The position numbers were made by a program, and so were the translations under genes. This document shows positions 7,276 through 10,143 of a stretch of DNA of 10,143 nucleotides, in pieces. Under the pieces are notes generated by a model that was given only the letters and a program-made list of their open reading frames with translations, had not been told where the DNA came from and made no database searches. The stretch's first letter is position 1. The number at the start of each line of letters is the position of its first letter. Origin of the DNA: Candidatus Cloacimonadota bacterium (GTDB taxonomy: Bacteria; Cloacimonadota; Cloacimonadia; Cloacimonadales; TCS61); the NCBI GenBank assembly GCA_018654125.1, contig JABIME010000275.1, forward strand, positions 1 through 10,143, read 5' to 3'.

Positions 7276-8382
7276 TTACAATGATACAACCGGCATCTCT
7301 GATCTAAAGAACTTGAAAAACTCCTGTTGGTCTTTCTTGTCATTTTCCCAGATCAGGTTGGAAACACTCATCCCAAGAAGTCTAACCTTACATTTTGGTC
7401 CTAAGGTTTCCAAAAGCATTTTTTTTCCTAAATGATTAATGATATCATTCTTTTCAAATGGAATATCAAGTGTTTTACTTCTGTTCACAACATCAAAATT
7501 TGCATACTTGATTTTCAAAGTCAAAGTTTTTGCTTTAAATTTTCTTTCCTGCATCTGTTTACTAATTTTATCTCCGAGTTTATATATAATCTCCAGCATT
7601 TTATTCACATCACCAATATCTTTTGCAAATGTTCGTTCGTGTCCAAGTGATTTCCTGATCCTCTCTGTAGTCACTTTCCGCTCGTCAATTCCACGAACTA
7701 TATTATAATAATAACTTCCAATCTTACCAAAGTGTTTCATTAATTCTTGTAATGTTCGCTCTTTTAGATCCTTCCCGGTTCTTATACCCAGCATGTTCAT
7801 TTTCTCTTCACTTTTCTTCCCAATCCCGTGAAATTTTCCAATAGGAAGCTCCTCCAGTACTTGTCTTGCTTTGAGGGGAGTTACAACCATCAATCCGTCT
7901 GGTTTATTCATATCGGAAGCAATTTTCGCCAAAAATTTATTGTAAGAAACTCCTGCAGATGCTGTGAGTTTAGTTCTATTATATATTTTTCTTCTTATCT
8001 CTATAGCTATCTGAGTAGCAGATGCAATATCTTTTTTGTTCTCTGTAACATCGATATATGCTTCATCTATTGAAACTGGTTCAACCAGATCTGAGTATTC
8101 ATAGAATATCTCTCTTGCAATTTTAGAGGCTTCTCGAATTGCACCAAACTCGGGTTTTACAAAAATACCATTTGGGCATAATTTATGGGCTTTAAAGCTA
8201 GGCATAGCAGAATGGATTCCGTATTTTCTGGCTACATAATTACAGGTTGAAACCACACCTCTACTGTTAGCTGGTCCTCCGCAAATTACCGGTTTACCTT
8301 TAACTTCAGGATGATCCCTAACATATACTGCTGCAAAAAAAGCGTCCATATCTACATGAATGATCTTTCTTGCTTTATTCAT
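7276..8382 (-). CDS. dinB: Y-family translesion DNA polymerase IV (DinB)
   Basis: A 368-residue error-prone polymerase that bypasses damaged bases and lacks proofreading. The palm begins KIIHVDMDAFFAAV, giving metal ligand D11 and steric-gate F16, equivalent to D8 and F13 of E. coli Pol IV. The second catalytic pair is D106/E107 in SIDEAY (104-109). SAGVSYNKFLAKIASDMNKPDG (142-163) is the usual palm/fingers signature, GIGKKSEEKM (186-195) is the thumb helix-hairpin-helix, and RKSLGHERTF (243-252) opens the little-finger domain. A C-terminal QQEFF (352-356) could be the beta-clamp peptide. The start chosen is ATG at 8382, not 8457: it gives the normal family N-terminus and overlaps the umuC stop as ATGA, whereas the upstream start adds 25 residues unlike DinB and overlaps umuC by 79 bases. 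The length is close to the roughly 350 residues usual for the family. Confidence 0.96.
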   Translation of the reverse strand: MNKARKIIHVDMDAFFAAVYVRDHPEVKGKPVICGGPANSRGVVSTCNYVARKYGIHSAMPSFKAHKLCPNGIFVKPEFGAIREASKIAREIFYEYSDLVEPVSIDEAYIDVTENKKDIASATQIAIEIRRKIYNRTKLTASAGVSYNKFLAKIASDMNKPDGLMVVTPLKARQVLEELPIGKFHGIGKKSEEKMNMLGIRTGKDLKERTLQELMKHFGKIGSYYYNIVRGIDERKVTTERIRKSLGHERTFAKDIGDVNKMLEIIYKLGDKISKQMQERKFKAKTLTLKIKYANFDVVNRSKTLDIPFEKNDIINHLGKKMLLETLGPKCKVRLLGMSVSNLIWENDKKDQQEFFKFFRSEMPVVSL

Positions 8383-9659
8383 ATCGCTTTTACCACCGGA
8401 ATGTGTTCCCAACTTGTTGTATAGCTGGGAGTAAGCTTTTCTCTCTTCATTTGCCACGGCTTTTTTATACCTGCAGAAGCATAAGTGATTCTATGTGACC
8501 CCATTTTACCATTAATTTCATCCATACAGTCCATAATAATTTTACGATTATCATCTAAGTATGTAGGTTGGAAAAAATCAAGTGGAGCTTTACTTTGATG
8601 CATGATATCAGCAAGCATTACACCGACTTTTTTATATTTGTATCCGGGGCGGTAAATCTTTTTTAACACAATATTAGCAGCACAAATAAAATCTGGTGTA
8701 TAGCCAGAGGGGAGAGGAAGGCGTGCTTTGGCATAATTTGCATATTGTGGTTCATTTCTAAAACGATTTGTGGAAAGGAACACAATTATGAGAGAAGCTA
8801 CCTGGTTTTCGGAACGCAGTTTGTTCACAGCTACACTACAATAATCGGAAGTTGCTTCCAGTAAATCTTGTAACTCGGTTACCGTGCTTCCAAATGATCT
8901 TGATGATACGATCTCTTTTTTTGGTTTCATGTCCATCTCAAGATCAATGCAGGAAATTCCTCGCAATTCTCTCACTAAACGCAAACCAACGATAGTCATT
9001 TTATTTTGGATCCATTTATCTGGAACCTGAGTGAGTTCATATGCATTTATGATCCCATTGCGACGCAGCATTTTTGCATATTGTCTTCCCACACCCCAAA
9101 TATGTTCTACATCTACCCAGCGCAGAATTTTATCTTTATCAGGATGATTTGAAATATCAAGAACTCCTTCCGCAAAATTGTGCTTCTTGGCAAAACGATT
9201 AGCAATTTTTGCCAGCGTTTTGGTTGGTCCAATTCCTACCGAAACAGGTAATCCTGTATGTTGCCATACAGTTTTTTTTATCTGTCTACCATAATCCGTA
9301 AGGTTAAGATGTTCAAATCCTGAGAGCGAGAGGAATGCTTCATCAATAGAATATATTTCAAGATCGGGTGTGAATAGCGATAATGTGTCCATGACCCTGG
9401 CAGACATATCACCATATAATGTGTAATTTGAAGAGAATAAATGAATATTATTCTTTTGAATAAAATGTTTATTAATTTTGAAAGCCGCAGCTCCTCGAGA
9501 AATTCCCAATCTTTTCAATTCATCAGAAAGTGCTACGATTATTCCATCATTATTTGATAATATTCCCACTGGTTTATTTGCAAGATGTGGGTTGAATACT
9601 TTTTCGCATGATGCGTAAAAGCTGTTGCAGTCAACTAAGGCAACGGTATTTTTTGCCAT
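8379..9659 (-). CDS. umuC: UmuC-type Y-family polymerase (DNA polymerase V catalytic subunit)
   Basis: A 426-residue catalytic subunit of a Pol V-type mutasome, expected to work with the cleaved form of the UmuD encoded just upstream; E. coli UmuC is 422 residues. The N-terminus ALVDCNSFYASCEKVF carries D10 and steric-gate Y15. SNNDG at 35-39 is the UmuC fingers signature. D106/E107 in YSIDEAF complete the active site. SVGIGPTKTLAKIANRFAKK (140-159) and WGVGRQYAKML (188-198) cover palm and thumb, and SSRSFG (252-257) marks the little finger. A degenerate clamp-type peptide, APLDFF, lies at 358-363. The start at 9659 is supported by GAGG at 9665-9668 and by beginning 2 bases after the umuD stop. 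The end overlaps dinB by four bases. No key residue is missing. Confidence 0.96.
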   Translation of the reverse strand: MAKNTVALVDCNSFYASCEKVFNPHLANKPVGILSNNDGIIVALSDELKRLGISRGAAAFKINKHFIQKNNIHLFSSNYTLYGDMSARVMDTLSLFTPDLEIYSIDEAFLSLSGFEHLNLTDYGRQIKKTVWQHTGLPVSVGIGPTKTLAKIANRFAKKHNFAEGVLDISNHPDKDKILRWVDVEHIWGVGRQYAKMLRRNGIINAYELTQVPDKWIQNKMTIVGLRLVRELRGISCIDLEMDMKPKKEIVSSRSFGSTVTELQDLLEATSDYCSVAVNKLRSENQVASLIIVFLSTNRFRNEPQYANYAKARLPLPSGYTPDFICAANIVLKKIYRPGYKYKKVGVMLADIMHQSKAPLDFFQPTYLDDNRKIIMDCMDEINGKMGSHRITYASAGIKKPWQMKREKLTPSYTTSWEHIPVVKAI

Positions 9660-9661
9660 TA

Positions 9662-10120
9662 TTACCTCATCTTATGAATGGAATAGATAACTACTCCCCA
9701 AATGTTAAAATTTATATCACGAGTTATTTCGAGTGGTTCAAATTCAGGGTTTTCCGGTGCAAGGAACCATCTTCCATTTTTCTTATAAAGTCGTTTTACT
9801 GTAAGCTCACCATCAACTATTGCTATCACAACTTTTTTGTGAGCTGGTTCTACTGCTCTATCAACAATGAGAATATCTTCCGGATAAATTCCCGCATCTA
9901 TCATAGAATAACCCTCAACTTTAACAAAATAAGTTGCCGAAGGATGTGCAATGAGATATTCATTTAGGTCAAGGTTCTCTTCAATATAATCTTGGGCGGG
10001 AGAAGGGAAACCGGCAGATATGTTATTTCCAAGAAGAGGTCGTTGCAGAGAAGTGGAGATTTTACAGCAAAAAAGATCTGAAATATTATTAATTTTATAA
10101 ATCAATAAATTACTTTTCAT
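9662..10120 (-). CDS. umuD: UmuD-like self-cleaving S24 peptidase, Pol V accessory subunit
   Basis: A 152-residue LexA-fold peptidase without an N-terminal helix-turn-helix, so UmuD rather than LexA. In this family, RecA filaments trigger self-cleavage and the shortened dimer joins UmuC. The predicted cleavage site is A36-G37 in SAGFPSPAQDY, where E. coli UmuD has Cys-Gly. The catalytic dyad is S72 in GYSMID and K109 in LTVKR, 37 residues apart as in E. coli (S60/K97). IAHPSATYFVKVEG (57-70) is nearly the same as the E. coli segment. The arm before the cleavage site is 36 residues against 24 in E. coli, which accounts for the 152 against 139 length. The start at 10120 has GGAGG at 10127-10131 and there is no other Met before the cleavage site. 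umuC follows after 2 bases. Confidence 0.95.
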   Translation of the reverse strand: MKSNLLIYKINNISDLFCCKISTSLQRPLLGNNISAGFPSPAQDYIEENLDLNEYLIAHPSATYFVKVEGYSMIDAGIYPEDILIVDRAVEPAHKKVVIAIVDGELTVKRLYKKNGRWFLAPENPEFEPLEITRDINFNIWGVVIYSIHKMR

Positions 10121-10126
10121 AACTAA

Positions 10127-10143
10127 CCTCCATTTTTACTAAA
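10127..10143 (-). promoter_or_regulatory. umuD ribosome binding site and edge of its upstream region
   Basis: GGAGG (10131-10127) lies six bases before the umuD ATG. Immediately upstream, 10143-10135 reads TTTAGTAAA on the minus strand, a 9-base near-palindrome (TTTA-N-TAAA) that also occurs upstream of the SRAP gene. The promoter and any SOS operator cannot be judged because the window ends here. Confidence 0.55.

Noticed and set aside
8383..8457. Upstream start for dinB giving a 393-residue product
   Set aside because: The extra 25 residues do not resemble DinB and would overlap umuC by 79 bases; the ATGA start at 8382 gives the standard N-terminus.
9608..9967. 119-codon plus-strand open frame opposite umuD and the start of umuC
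   Set aside because: It lies antisense to two clearly conserved genes, its product is low-complexity Tyr/Ile/Phe/Asn-rich, and no family motif is seen.
1..10143. CRISPR arrays, tRNA/rRNA, insertion sequences, phage or toxin-antitoxin genes
   Set aside because: No regularly spaced repeats, cloverleaf or rRNA-like sequence, transposase motifs or terminal inverted repeats were seen while reading both strands by eye.

Overview
This is an AT-rich bacterial window in which every supportable gene lies on the minus strand, so transcription runs from position 10143 towards 1. Eight protein genes fill almost all of it. The longest gap between genes is about 96 bases. No rRNA, tRNA, CRISPR array or mobile element was seen. 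The low GC content, the umuD/umuC pair without a LexA-type helix-turn-helix protein, and a cysteine-rich ferredoxin-like protein would suit an anaerobic Gram-negative-type bacterium, possibly of the FCB/Cloacimonadota kind. That placement is an impression from protein style, not a result.

Region 1 (10120 down to 6558) is a DNA-damage tolerance cluster. It starts with a UmuD-like self-cleaving S24 peptidase. Two bases later comes a UmuC-type Y-family polymerase. A DinB-type Y-family polymerase follows, whose start codon overlaps the umuC stop by four bases (ATGA). After 64 bases comes an SRAP (YedK/HMCES) protein, whose family caps abasic sites in single-stranded DNA. Together these are error-prone synthesis past lesions plus protection of abasic sites, the typical contents of an SOS regulon. 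The umuD promoter and any SOS operator would lie at or beyond the right edge.

Region 2 (6461 down to 1) is a second tightly packed run. It holds a small two-helix membrane protein, a 376-residue protein of an uncharacterised 4Fe-4S family, an AddB-like RecB-family nuclease, and an AddA/UvrD-like helicase that runs off the left edge. Junctions are ATGA overlap, 2-base gap and GTGA overlap, which implies one transcript and coupled translation. The last two should form a double-strand-break resection complex that feeds recombination. The first two have no known link to it.

The least ordinary points are the two Y-family polymerases translationally coupled in one operon, the membrane protein and Fe-S protein coupled to an AddAB-type pair, and an AddB that lacks the cysteines expected for the usual AddB iron-sulfur cluster. 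I found no convincing wholly new system.
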